A stretch of 64,000 nucleotides of DNA from Lamellibrachia satsuma (Eukaryota > Annelida > Polychaeta > Sabellida > Siboglinidae): assembly GCA_033239005.1 (NCBI GenBank), contig BSQZ01000002.1:294001-358000 (forward strand). Reading direction: 5' to 3'. The position numbers were made by a program, and so were the translations under genes. Shown one piece after another: positions 25,701-39,400 of this stretch. A model generated the notes under the pieces. It was not told where the DNA came from, searched no databases, and was given only the letters and a program-made list of their open reading frames with translations. Numbering within the stretch: position 1 is the stretch's first letter; each line of letters starts with the position of its first letter.

Positions 25701-26815
25701 AAAAACAAGAAAACGGTCTAGAAAGAAACACTTGTCAAAAGAAGCTATTAGAAAAATAGTGTTCAAGCAAACTATGTGGAGGGTTTACAGGCATACCAGA
25801 AAAGATGAAAACTATGCAAATTACAAAGAGGCACTTACTGCAACTACAACTGAATTTAGACAATCTACAAGAAGCTATGAAAAAAATTAGCATGTAACAT
25901 AAAAAAATACAGCAAGAGTTTTTATGCACATGTCAGGAGTAAACAAAACATACAAGACAAGGTCGGACCTCTAGAAGACAGTGCTGGAAATATAATATCA
26001 CAGGGGTTTTTAATGCGTAAGACCTAAATGGCTACTTCAGTTCAGTGTTTACCAGAATGAATATTACTTCATTACCAGTTCCAGATGCTAAATTTCAGGA
26101 GACTAAATCTGATTATTTAGGACCATTAATTGTAATTCCAGAAATGGTTGCTAAGAAAATAAAGGCAATGAAGGATAATAAATCACAGGGAGTGGATGGA
26201 ATTCCTCCAAAACTACTAGTGGAAACAGTGGAACAAATCAGCATACTACTTGCAAGAGTATTCAACTTTTTAAGACATTAACATGAAAAGAGGGTGTTGT
26301 TCCTTTTGAATAGAAAGAAGCAAACACCATACCACTATATAAAAAGGGTTCGAGAAATTTGTAAATTATTAGAATGGTTAATTAAAGACCATATAAATTA
26401 TTAAATTCATCTCAACATGGATTCCTAAAAGCAAGGTCATGCTTAACAAATATGTTATGTTTTTTGGAAGAAATCACTAAGTGGACAGACGACAGATCGC
26501 CAGCAGATATTATTTACTTACATTTTCAGAAAGCTTTTGACAAAGTGCCACATCAAAGATTACCACTTAAATTAAAAGCCCATGATATCGGGGATGGCAT
26601 AACTGACTGGATAGAACAATGGCTGACTAACAGAAGACAGCGTGTTGTAGTAGATGGAGAAGTTTCAAACTGGAAATCAGTTTTGATTGGGGTACCACGA
26701 GGATCAGTATTAGGTCCTTTATTATTCTTAATATATATCAATGACTTGGACGACAATATAACATAACAAGTAATGTACTGAAATTTGTGGATGACACAAA
26801 AGTGTATCACTGATG
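22800..26815 (+). mobile_element. CR1-like LINE (copy A), interrupted by an inverted copy of the same family
   Basis: Plus-strand pieces in order: ORF1 C-terminus MKDGLHLNEKGAAVFVDELS ending in a stop near 22,950; start of ORF2 with the endonuclease opening GYKCMCLNSRSIVNKNNEF (to about 23,105). After the inserted copy come the rest of the endonuclease (GITESW, GDFNHGHIQW, SDHNQVHFD; 24,912-25,580) and the reverse transcriptase (25,930-26,815). Frameshifts and a deletion near 26,340 break the RT. Motif A reads YLHFQKAFD with the catalytic Asp replaced by His, PQGS is PRGS, and the copy ends at FVDDTK. It is therefore dead. The endonuclease plus RT without RNase H fits the CR1/Jockey group; assignment to a finer clade needs a tree. 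Confidence 0.88.
23100..24912 (-). mobile_element. CR1-like LINE (copy B), 5'-truncated, nested in copy A
   Basis: A 451-codon minus-strand frame (24,820-23,465) holds a complete RT domain: KEANIIPLFKKGSRN, NYRPVSLTSVICKLLERLI, YLDFQKAFDKVPHQRLL (motif A Asp present), SGVPQGSVLGP, FADDTKLF (catalytic Asp pair) and the thumb LYKAIVRPHLEYCIQAW. One frameshift near 23,480 separates it from the last 100 codons (GDQIEVFKILNGYENIDRN to DTYIRRAGYK and stop at 23,196). Its 3' end lies to the left, with the family module and a short TTGTTAAATC-type repeat tail near 23,100. It starts inside the region upstream of RT, so it lacks the endonuclease. Better preserved than copy A, consistent with later insertion. 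Confidence 0.9.
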
Positions 26816-26842
26816 GTAATAAACAACATTTACAAAACGAGG

Positions 26843-26925
26843 ATTGCCCAAGACAGGAGGCGCTGGAGAAATGTTGTGGATGGCCTATGCTCCAGGAGGA
26901 GTTAAGGGCCTAAGTAAGTAAATAA
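26843..26925 (+). mobile_element. 3' tip of another LINE with (TAAG)n-like tail
   Basis: It reads AQDRRRWRNVVDGLCSRRS then stop. This is the common ending (AQDRxxWRxxVxxLCSxxS) of several LINE ORFs, followed by CCTAAGTAAGTAAATAAT as a short repetitive tail. Confidence 0.7.
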
Positions 26926-28595
<1,670 letters not shown>

Positions 28596-28619
28596 TGTGT
28601 CCTTTTCTTTGACTATATT

Positions 28620-28890
28620 TCCTTCCACTAATTTTCTTCACACCATTTTCTACTGCCCGTCGCCTGACGCTGTGGCAGCTATGCCGCTCTATTTCCCCGT
28701 CTTCACGTCCATAGACGTATGTCTTCTTCGTGATTGCTTCCTCAACTTGTTCCTACAGGCTTCAGCCTTTCAATTTCCCAGAACTCTCACGTCGTCAACC
28801 TATACTCCACTCCCAGTACTTGTGCAGCGCTTTGTGCATTTTAACGGAAATTGCGCTTGATAACAATTTATTATGATTATTATTATTATT
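28620..28890 (+). repeat. Probable retroelement 3' end
   Basis: GTGCAGCGCTTTGTGCATTT followed by AACGGAAATTGCGCTTGATA and an (ATT)n tail at 28,868-28,890 looks like the 3' terminus of an interspersed element. Only this end was recognised. Confidence 0.4.
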
Positions 28891-28899
28891 GCTTCGCCT

Positions 28900-29195
28900 A
28901 TATTAAACTTCTTAACTAATTTAGTTTCCTCTGTTCTGTTTTCCTCATCTCCAAACTTTGTCCTTGTTCATCGATCTCATTTCGTAATTGCATACTTGTC
29001 GTTCGACCTCATTTTAAATCATGTCCTTCTACACCATTTCCTAGTTTTATTCCTGGCCCTCCTACCTCATTTCCTAATTGTGCCCCTGTCCTTTAACGTC
29101 ATTTCCTAATTTTGTCCCTGTCCTTTAACGTCATTCCCTAGTTGTGTTCCAGTCTTTCAATGTCATCTCCTAATTTTGTCCATGTTCATCTACTT
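28900..29195. repeat. Degenerate tandem repeat, roughly 30-40-bp unit
   Basis: Near-copies of CCTAATTTTGTCCCTGTCC followed by TTTAACGTCATTT recur, most clearly from 29,040 to 29,190. The left half is strongly diverged. Confidence 0.65.
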
Positions 29196-29689
29196 CAGCA
29201 TAAACAATTATTACAGAAGTTCGTGCACAGTGGCGAGAGACCGTATTATCTGCTCAGAGGCAGGGGTTTCATAGATGCCAGTCTACACTTTGTCGCTAGT
29301 TTAGGACTTATGTCTGAACCCGGCACAAACGTGATTGATTTGCGATTCACGTTGGAAGAAACAACCGAATGATTGTCATCAAGACAAAGCTCATTACTTT
29401 GCATTGGCAGTGACAGTTACCTCGTGGACAGGCTGGGGACTGAAAGACGTGAATAAACATTTCGTCTCTGTCTTCGCATTCTTCATAGCCGACTTGCCCG
29501 ACTTCGTCATCATTAATTTCCTTTTTTTATGTTTTTCTTCCCTTTCTCCAAAGACAAGTTTCGGAAATATACATAATCAAAGCATGCGTAAATGTTGCAC
29601 ATATAACTATGGTAATGTGTGGCAGAATTAGACATGGTAAGACATGATAGCAGTGAATTAATGCCTACACACACGCTCGCACGTACACA
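29196..29689. other. Unassigned sequence
   Basis: It contains plus-strand frames of 76 and 98 codons with no recognisable domain, not called. Confidence 0.3.
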
Positions 29690-30140
29690 AGCACGCACAA
29701 GCATTCGTACACACCCCACACCCCACATACTACATACCCCATACACCACACACACCCCACACACTACACACCCCACACACCCCACATTTCACACCGCACA
29801 CAACCCTCCCTCCCTTTACCCATCCATGCACATGTATATACATACATACGTACGTTTGCACATACGTAGTCAATGCATACGCACATGCATACATACGTAA
29901 TGCATGCGTGCACACATAATGCATGAACACATACGCACATACGCACACACCACACACACCGCACACATCACACACACCACACACACACACACCACACACA
30001 CCACACACACCACACACACCACACACACCACACACACACACACACCGCACACACCAAACACACCACACACACCACACACACCACACACACCGCGCGCGCG
30101 CGCACACACACATACACATCGCACACACCCCACACACCAC
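29690..30140. repeat. CA-rich compound microsatellite
   Basis: Blocks of ACACACCCC, CATACATACGTACG and long CACACACCA runs, with a short (GC)n insert near 30,090. All frames across it are low-complexity artefacts. Confidence 0.95.
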
Positions 30141-30240
30141 ACAAAATGCCAATAATTCTGTATCCGCCTTTAAAAACAATTGTAAAAAAAAACAGTTTAA
30201 AAATAATTTGCATAGCCAAGCGTCATTGTGAACTAATATT

Positions 30241-31545
30241 CATTTTACTCATTAGGTTATTTTAGTTGGCGTAACTGGTGCTGATGTTCGTTTGTCCCAC
30301 AAAAACGTTGGACGACCAAACCAACATCCACCAATACGTGATGTTATACGTTTTTTGGTCTATAAAAACTTATACGACGACCCCTAAGTGACATGCCAGG
30401 AACATGCATCCACAAATTTGCCTATACAGACGACGACGCGGCGCTTTCCGCCCAAGCATCCGCATTGACAGAAGGCCAAGACATTATCAACACCCGCATG
30501 ACGAAATTATCCAACAAAGACCGTATCATCAACTATCCACCTTCACATTGCTGAGGCAACATCGATCGACCCTACGCATCGCGTTCTGCGACAAGCCCAT
30601 CCTCCACGACCTTCTGCTTAAGTATATCGGCGTCCTCCCCGACCGTTACCCCATTTACAAGCAGCACATGTTACAGAGGAATAACAGGATGAAAACACGC
30701 ACCAACATAATCCACAAGCCAGCAGGGACCAGCTACGCATGCAACGCACGAACCCTTCGGACAGGATCACTTGCACTGGTTTATACCACTGGAAATACAG
30801 CTGACCCCTGTGGGAACGTATACTGCCCACACCAGCCTCGTCGGCACTCAGCTTAAAGTCGCTATGCGTACCACTTCTGGTGCGCTGAAGTCAACACCGA
30901 CCTGTTGACTGCTGGTGCTCGTCCACATCCCTCCACAGCATATGCGCTGCTCCTCGGCAACCTTGATAGAGCACAAGAAGGTGAAGAACAACCAAGATAT
31001 CCCAGTACGAAACAACCTCAACCGCAGCGTCTAACTTAACGACGGCTTTTCTGGACCGAAGCAGCCTCCGTCTTTGAAACTAACATCACTGAGAAAGAGA
31101 TGTGGAGAAGAGAGTGGGGATTACCAAACATTAAAAAGAACCTTGTCCCGGACCCAACTACTGACATTCCCGGGTTTTGTCTCCCTCGCCGCCAGTGGAC
31201 TACCATCGACCGCTTCAAAACTCAGCATGAACGATGCGGGCATCTAATGCACAAATTGTGCATCAAAAACACTGCAAGATGCGAATGCGGCCATGAACAA
31301 CAGACCATTGATCGCATTGTCATCCACTGCCGCACATTCGTATTTACTGGAGGAATCTCCTAAATCCACTCGGTTTTCCTGAAGCAATCGAGTGGATCGA
31401 CCAACTAACAACTATAACCCTGCCGCTGTAACATACGACAGAATATGTACGATACGCCGAATCAACTGTGATGGTACACCAACCAAAGTTGATTCAAACT
31501 CTTATATTGAAGAGTAAAGCGCTTTGAGTGGTTTTATGAATAAAT
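30241..31545 (+). mobile_element. Decayed LINE reverse transcriptase
   Basis: Across several frames the plus strand reads PGTCIHKFAYTDDDALSAQA (a YADD-like RT motif C with Thr for Ala), then STTSGALKSTPT and HIPPQHMRCSSATLIEHKKV. Further on come PDPTTDIPGFCLPRRQWTTI and HERCGHLMHKLCIKNTA with a CECGHEQQTIDRIVIHC Cys/His segment. Many stops and frameshifts; a pseudogene of a LINE different from the CR1-like family. It ends around an AGCGCTTTGAGTGGTT motif near 31,520. Confidence 0.7.
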
Positions 31546-31555
31546 TAATGGAACA

Positions 31556-31760
31556 AATTATTTACAGATTGTGTAATTGCTAGCAGCATAAATATGCTTT
31601 AAAACAAGGTTGACACATATATCAGGAGGGCGGGTTACACATAGATGAAAAAATATTGGACTCTCAATAAGCCAATGTCTTTCTTGTTCACTTGCCATCT
31701 GGGCCATATCTGCATTGGATGACATACTTGGTAAATATTGTTAAATCTTGTTGACGACCG
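31556..31760 (+). mobile_element. CR1-like LINE 3' end
   Basis: It reads the final ORF2 residues (TYQEGGLHIDE after a shift) and the same module (ATATTGGACTCTCAATAAGC), CCACTTGCCATCTGGGCC-like, ending in GGTAAATATTGTTAAATCTT. That terminal TTGTTAAATC repeat matches the 3' end of copy B at 23,100. Confidence 0.85.
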
Positions 31761-33300
31761 ATGATACTGAGATAAAAAAGTCAAAGACATGTGCTAAAAA
31801 TAAATGAGGATGTCAGCTGGCAGATCATGGACAAATATTGATGATTGCAGGTTTTTTTGTGACAGTTTATACCTAACGACTGAACTACAATAGCTGTAGA
31901 TTTATTTCAAATGTATTCTTTGACGGTACACGTTGCCATAAACTTATTCTCTGACACAACTGCTGGGAAAATATTGCAGTATATAATTATACTCATATGT
32001 TCAACCTAAGCTTTACTCCTTCATTTTCATCGAGTTGCATCTGAGCAGTCGTTCACGATTGGCGGCCATTGACTTGACGTGTAATTAACTCACTCACTTG
32101 AACGTAGAACTCGATCTCAAACTCCCCACCAGTTAAGTGGCCCCACTAGCCATTTGACCACAACTTACATTTGATGTACAGATTCAGAATCTGAATCATA
32201 ATCATTTATTTAACCATACAGCAAATATATATAAATGAATGTTTATTTCACTTGGAAAACTCATTTTTGTCAATATATAACTCAATATCAATTGCATTAT
32301 ATAGAAACATAATAATGTTCGCTTTAGTTTGAAACTATGTTAATAATTATGTTACTCAATTAATTGTCTGTTACAATGACGTAGTTAGTCGTATGCAACA
32401 ACGACGTTGCCCAGCCAACCATGATACGCTGAGTGTGGCCACTGTTTTGGAGTGTGGCATTGAGAAAAAATTTAATGCTTTAATAAAAAGAAATTGGGGG
32501 TTCGTTATTGTGACGCCAATCACCTTACTCCTGGTTAATTTTAACCATTGTGTAAGTAAAAACACAACAAAAGTGTACAATTAAATTATTCTTGGTTCTT
32601 GTAATAACGTCTCCTAGCTGTGTCATCAGTAATTTTGCAAAACGTACTCATTATTTTGAATAGCCATTGTATTGACCTACCCATGACATTTTAGTTTTTC
32701 ATATCTGGCAAGCATATTTTGTGAGACATATACATTTACATAAACAAAATTGGCAAAAACTACATTTCTCACCCTTACTTTTATTTGTCGCTGCTGTTGT
32801 CCAAGATAAACCACGAAAGATATGACAACAATAATTTTTTTTATTTGACCATGTGAACACAACTTTGGTTTTAATTTTCATTAATCTAATTACAGTCATT
32901 GCTTAATTAAGATTTACTGTTGCTTTTAAAGTAAACATCCATAACGAAGATGAATCTTATTTTTCAGACTATTACCCAAGCAATACCAAGTACTCTGTTT
33001 TATTTGATTATTAGAATATACCTTATTTATTCTAGGGCATTGTATCGATTAACGTCTTATAGTTGATTTCCTGCTAATACACAACGCTGCTGGGATGTTG
33101 ATAATAATCCCCGTAATTTGTTTAATCGGATAACTACAATACCAATATTCTCACCGATCATTTTACCAACACAGTGGGTGCATGTACATGAGTTTTGGCA
33201 TTAAAAAGTAATAATTTGTTCTTTAAAAATTACTGATGATTTTATTATGCATTATGCAAGTAAGGTTCTTTATGTCCACAAAACTCAAAATGAGTGTATT
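31761..33300. other. Upstream region of CLYBL, no gene seen
   Basis: AT-rich. Frames of 60-70 codons at 32,371-32,899 overlap on opposite strands without domain similarity. No repeat family assigned. Confidence 0.4.
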
Positions 33301-33312
33301 ACTACTTTTTTT

Positions 33313-33389
33313 TTGACGTGACGAAATGCGGACGGCGGGTTGGTTCTGGAACGTGTGTGTTGAACTATCCGAGTGTCAGAACACCGAAC
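33313..33389 (+). promoter_or_regulatory. CLYBL promoter-proximal region with CRE-like site
   Basis: TGACGTGACG at 33,314-33,323 contains a cAMP-response-element half site (TGACG) twice, about 65-75 bases before the start codon. The region is locally GC-richer than its flanks. The start codon context AACATGGCGGC also matches the YY1-type motif often found just downstream of housekeeping transcription starts. Motif identity is seen; function is inferred. Confidence 0.4.
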
Positions 33390-33410
33390 ATGGCGGCGCC
33401 CACGAAGGGG
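33390..33410 (+). CDS. CLYBL: CLYBL exon 1 (start)
   Basis: ATG GCG GCG CCC ACG AAG GGG, then donor GTATAT. It is 21 bases, phase 0, and joins in frame to exon 2 to give MAAPTKGFLGRLFPTLLGRH, a credible mitochondrial leader. If this short exon is wrong, the fallback start is the ATG at 34,944 in exon 2, or the in-frame ATG at 34,788. Confidence 0.7.
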
Positions 33411-36400
33411 GTATATCCTCGTTTATTATCTAATCAAATCATCGCAGTATATGTGTAGGCAAGGGTTGTGTTTACGGCTGTTTTCATTTAAATGCATCAC
33501 TTACCTTGTGGAGTGCAAACATTTTCTAGACAACTGCAACTATTGACAATAAAACGACAATTCCTCCCGCTGTCCTTATTATCGTCCATGACATACGACC
33601 CTCGGGTACACCCAGTTCTTTACCCTCTTCTTCTTCTTCCGTTATTTCACTACCGTCACTAGGTGTAGGACAACGTGAAAGGTGCTTGAGCGCACATAAC
33701 TGAATGTACAGGTGCTGGTGTTGCTAAAACGTTTGTTACTTTGTAATACAGTCAATGTGCTAGTGGCAGTGCAACTTATAATCAAGGGTCACACATTAAA
33801 CGGTAGTGTCAACGGCAGCGCTGGCTGGCGTTGCTTGGAAGCATCCAAAGAGGGAGCCTTTACAACTGTGGCAGGAAGGCCGTTCCAGCGGGCTAGTGTG
33901 GCCATGAAAAACGACTGCTGGTAAACCAGGATTCGTGACCTTAGGAACATCAGCTGGAATGGGTGTGCTCTGTACCCTTCAGCTAAGTGTTCTGGGGCAC
34001 AGTGGATACGTGCTGGTGATGTATATTGTGTGGCAGGGATGTCTACTAGGCTGTTCTGTATCCTGTACATCGTAACGCCACTGAACTTGTTGTATCAACC
34101 TGGTAGGACTGCTCAGGTGTCGTCAATTGCTGTATACATATTACATATCTGGCAACACGCCACTGCATCCCCTCCAGTTTGTCTATGTTTTCTTTGGTGG
34201 CAGGATCCCACACAGATGATGCGTACTCGAATGTTGGTCTCATGTAGGTCTGGTAGCAATATGCTTTGACAGGTCTGGAGCAGTTGTTAGTGTTGCATCT
34301 GAAGAAGGCAATGGTGCTATTGGCTTTCTTTATGACAGCATAATGTGGTGGTTCTATGATAGTTTCCTGTTGTTTGCTGTTGACACGGTGACAGTGACAT
34401 TTGTGACGGCATTGATGGGTCTGAGACAGTTTCGTTAACAAATTAACACCAGTTAACAAATCATGACATAAAATTAGTTTGCAACAGGTTTTGCAAGCTT
34501 GGCAGGTGACACTGACAGTTTGGCTGCACATTTAATTGTTCTCTACTGTTGCAATACTGTTTAAATTCGGTGCAACCTGCCAACTTGTGTAGCACCAGGC
34601 ATTTCGGTGTAGGCAGTTTATCTTTTGAATGAGACCAAAAACCAAAGATCCCTTCTACAACATGTTTATGCGAGGGAAGTAAGACATCATAAAGAGGTAA
34701 ATGTGTACCCTCTCACAGACTCACTGAGTTGGTGATTTCTATAAAGTCACTGTATAGATAGAAAGTTAGAAACAACCAACTCTGTGAATGTATTTTAGAA
34801 GAACTGAATTTGTACCTTTAAAATCATTGTACATATTTTGTAATACATGTGCCTTTTATTATTTTGTTAACAGATTTGATATTTATCGATTTCAGTTCCT
34901 GGGGAGACTATTCCCAACGTTACTGGGTCGACACACGTTTCAGATGTCACCCACGAGATGGCCCGTCTGCAGCTGTGGCAGACTGCCCAGTGTGAGACAC
35001 AGCAGCAACGAAAACACAAACAACGGCGATGCTGGTTTAGGAAGAAAGTTTGTGCCAAGGAGGGCCATGCTGTATGTGCCCGGCAACGATGAGAGAAAAC
35101 TCAAGAAGATTCCGATGTTGGATTTGGATTGTGTTGTAATGGATTGCGAAGACGGCGTTGCTCTCAACAGAAAGGTTAGGAAATGAAAGTAATAATAATG
35201 AATAATACTTTTATTTATAAAGCACTGTATATCCAGAATAAAAAATTAATTTTTGTTTAGAGGCACATAAATACACGATTGATAAATATAACCAATGCAA
35301 TAAAACATGCTTACACAGTAAACATATCTAATAAAAAGTATATATATATATGAATAAATTAAAAGTATAATATTTTCTGATAATTATCATATCCTAATTA
35401 ATTAACACAAATTTAATAAAGCAAAACTATGACATCAGAATAGGTATTTAAAACTGGCCATGTGTAAAGTATAGACTGCTCTAGAATAAAGTATTGATAA
35501 AATAAAAAAATATAAATTAAATATGATAAGATTTTTTAAAGATATAAACATGAAAGTGATAATGTTATGTACCAGACTACACAAATGTTAATATGTAAAA
35601 GTTGTGTATTCCTACAACATTTTCTGTCAACACTGCTGTTTTTGATATGACTTAAATAAGTCAATGTAACTGGATATTTTATGCTGTTGAAATTCTGTTT
35701 GGCATTTCACTGTACCATGATTATCCTGGGCACATTAGGTAGAGTGTCAGAATCTTCTCCTTCCATTACTAATTCCATTTCACTGTCGTTGTTCCCCCCC
35801 GTCTCTTGCTCACATTCTCCACTGTCCTGCCAATTTCGTCAAATCTGTCTTCACGCAGTCCTCCCATATCTTGGAATTGGTGAAAATGTAATTGGTATTT
35901 TTAGCTACTTTTCAATTACTTTACCGATCACATCACTTTTTAACTCAGATTATTTGCTACAAATAATCAATGCAATATAATATGTTGCATATGTCATATA
36001 TGTTTGCCATTATATACCATAATATGCAAAAATTAAACAAAGGTGCTCTAAAATAGATGCTATTATTTGGCGTTGAGTATGTATGTGATTGGTCTGTTCA
36101 CACACTTTTATTCTGATGTGAAATTGATAATTGGAATTGAGATTTTTAATTGTATTGTGTAATTGGAATTAATATGTAATGTTACTGACTCCAAGCCTGG
36201 TGGTAATGGTACATATTCCAACAGGAGGAGGCCCGAAGCACCATCTTGCGGATGTTAGACGAGCTAGAGTTTGGCCGCACAGACGTCGCAGTTCGGGTCA
36301 ATGCAGTAAACAGTGGGCTGGCGGAGGAGGACATGGCAGTGACCCTGACGGCACAGAGACTGCCCGCGACACTCATGCTGCCCAAGGTGGAAGACACGCG

Positions 36401-39400
36401 ACACATCGACTGGGTAGGTTACTTGTCAAAGAAATACATCTGAAAATCGCAAATTGAGAACTAAGCATTTTCTGAAAGTGTATTAATGTGAATAACATGC
36501 AAAAACAGAAATGAATTAATTGAAACAGTTTTCATTTTACATCCATTTGAAATTCTACTTTGGTAGGAAATAAACCAAAGTGAAGTTACGGAAAATGCTT
36601 ATATCTATTTTCCTACTTAAGCCAGGTTTTCTCATGCAGTGTCACTTGTATTTATCCTTTACCAATTTTTTACAATCAATTTTGCATTTTTGCACTGTGC
36701 TTAAAAAGGATAATATTCTAATGCGAGCAACTCTAAATCTATTTATCTGTGAAGAGATCAGACTGATTGTAATATTATATTAATTTTTAACTCGATTCGC
36801 ACAGTAAATTTTACTGTTTTCTTTATAATGTTTTGACAGCTTTCAGCTATCTTCATCACACTGACCACTGCTATATGGCAGCACGTTGGTCGTCATATGC
36901 AGCTATCATTGGTATGAGCCCATAACGACCTCCTGGGGAGGAGCCAATACCCCCCGTGACAGCTGCATGTGATGACCACCATGAGAGAGTGCAAGTTGTG
37001 TATTGTTCATTTTCTTTCCATCCAGTTTGCTGAGCAGATGTCGGTAAACCTGAACAAGAGAAAGGAGGTCGTCTCGCCCAACTTTGTCATCTTTGTGGAG
37101 AGTGCCAGAGGCCTGCTTAACTTGCAGAGCATCTGTGAACGAGCACTCGAGTTATCTGAGCTTGGTGCTCCGTTCAACCTTGACGGAATAGTTTTTGGGT
37201 CCGACGATTTCTGCGCTGACATTGGTAAGCAGCATTGTTTCTACTCATAAATATTTTATTTCTTCTTCAGGTGCCATGTCTGGTAGCATTTGTGATCATG
37301 ACCCTCCACACTGTTCTGTCATCTAATTGGCTGGTCTTTCAAGCCATATGTTTAGACTATTGATGTATTTCATTCTTTGCCTGCCTCTAGCATTGTGTCC
37401 TTCGATTCTCCTGAGGAACCATAATTCTGGTGCTGCTAATCTAGTCTGAATACAAAATATATATGGGTACATTTATCTTGCATAATTTAGGCTCATAATA
37501 ATAAGTTATTCGGGTGATAGGATTGTTAACATTTGCAGGTGCGACGAGGACTCCAGAAGCTAAAGAACTGCTGTATGCTAGACAGAAGGTAGTCACAGTG
37601 GCCAAGGCATACAGACTGCAGGCTATTGACCTGGTACACATAGACTACAAGGGTGAGTGGTCAAGACTGCATCTGTTGTTCTCATAAAGCATGGGTGCTA
37701 TCTTGATTGTTGTAGGTATACCATACACACTGAGTAAACAGAATATGTGCACTTCCACACCGGCCAACATAATGAAGTGCATTAACTTGTTTGTAGAACA
37801 TCTTTAAGTATGTTCTATAAGAAAATTCATGTCAATGGGAAATGTGTTTTCACTTGTAAGAGACTTTGTGGACACCACGTAACTTGCACAATTTTAACAT
37901 CAGTTGGTTGAGACCAAGTCTTAGCTAGGAAACCAATTTTATCTATTTTTGGAACTTATTGATGTTAATGAACTTGTTTTCATTAATTTTTGTCAAGTTT
38001 TGTGGAAGTGCACATTATAAGAATCAGAGTTTGATTTAAATCATTAATTTAAATCATGATTTAAATCAATCCTAAAAAAATCAGTGATTTATTATTTTTA
38101 TTTCCGATTTTTTTAATCGCTGATTTAAATTAATTTAACACAAATAATTGTTTACAAGCATCGAGATCAACAAAGTTTTGTGTATGTTTGCGCTATTCCC
38201 TTTCTGAATGCACTGAAGCCACACAAACTTGTCTTCCAGAGGAAGTATCTTTTCAACTCAGAAGCCCTGAGTTAAAGTCAACTTAGAGCTTGTGCTAGTT
38301 GTTACCAATTCAGTATGTTGACTCAAGTGAGACAGTCTGGGCAACAACTGTTTAATACTGTACCAGTTTGAAGTCTGGTTGGAGACCCTTAGAGTATCGA
38401 GACCTGGACAGGTTCTAATTCACCCTCTCAGGAAACAATAATTAGCACTGCTACAGCCACAGACACACAGCATGCTTTCCTTTCCAAGACAGATTATGCA
38501 ACTACAAGGGGTGAGGCCTTGTGGACATCTTCTAATGGGTGGATTCATCCCAACGAGTGCCACATACAATTTAAAATTGGATCTGGCACTATATCAAATA
38601 AAATATATTATTATTATGCATGTATTTTAAAACGACAGTTTTGTTGCTGTTGTAAATCAAACAATGTTATAATTATATAACTTTATATAAGCAAAAATCA
38701 TGTACCCTCTGTTAAGACAAGTACCCAAATTGATTTGAATAGAACATGTTTGAAAAAGTTTATAAATATAAACCTCCACATAAATGCTAATATACTAGAT
38801 TTTAAAAAAATCAAATAAACAAAAAAAATCTGATTTAAATTTAAAAAATCCGATTTTTTTATTTTAAAAAAATCATGAATTTTTCAACCCTGATAAAAAT
38901 AGTGAAACTAGATTATAGTGTTATGAATACAGTGATCTTGTTCATCTTAAGGATTAATTTTGGGGATATTTATTCATGTTTAAGAATAATTATAGCTTCA
39001 TTATAGCTTCATGAGCGATTAGACTTCATTATGTTCAGGTTTAATTAGCAGCTTTTGAGATTAGACAGTATTTTTATATGGTAAACAATAAACATCAGTA
39101 GTGCAGAAAATACAACAGTACATTTTTAGAAAGTAAAACTTGATGGGTTTTCATTTATGCATTTAGGGGCAAACAAAATTATGGGGTGTGTGTGTCAACT
39201 TGGGTTATAACAAATATTTCTGCAGTTTTTCCTGGTTTAAATTTCACAATAACTGGCTTTCCATTCACTGCATTGCCATGTACAATGACTCCATTTTTTG
39301 GACAAGGTGTGGTTATTCTTATGCAATTTTTGTGTGGATTATTTTTATTATTACTAAAATTTATAAAGTGCCATATAACTGCGACCAGCCCGTTCATAGC

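Noticed and set aside
33390..33425. CLYBL intron 1 as a second U12-type intron (ATATCCTC two bases after the donor)
   Set aside because: Splicing at GTATAT joins exon 2 in phase with an ordinary acceptor TTTCAG; an AT donor at 33,413 would break the frame.
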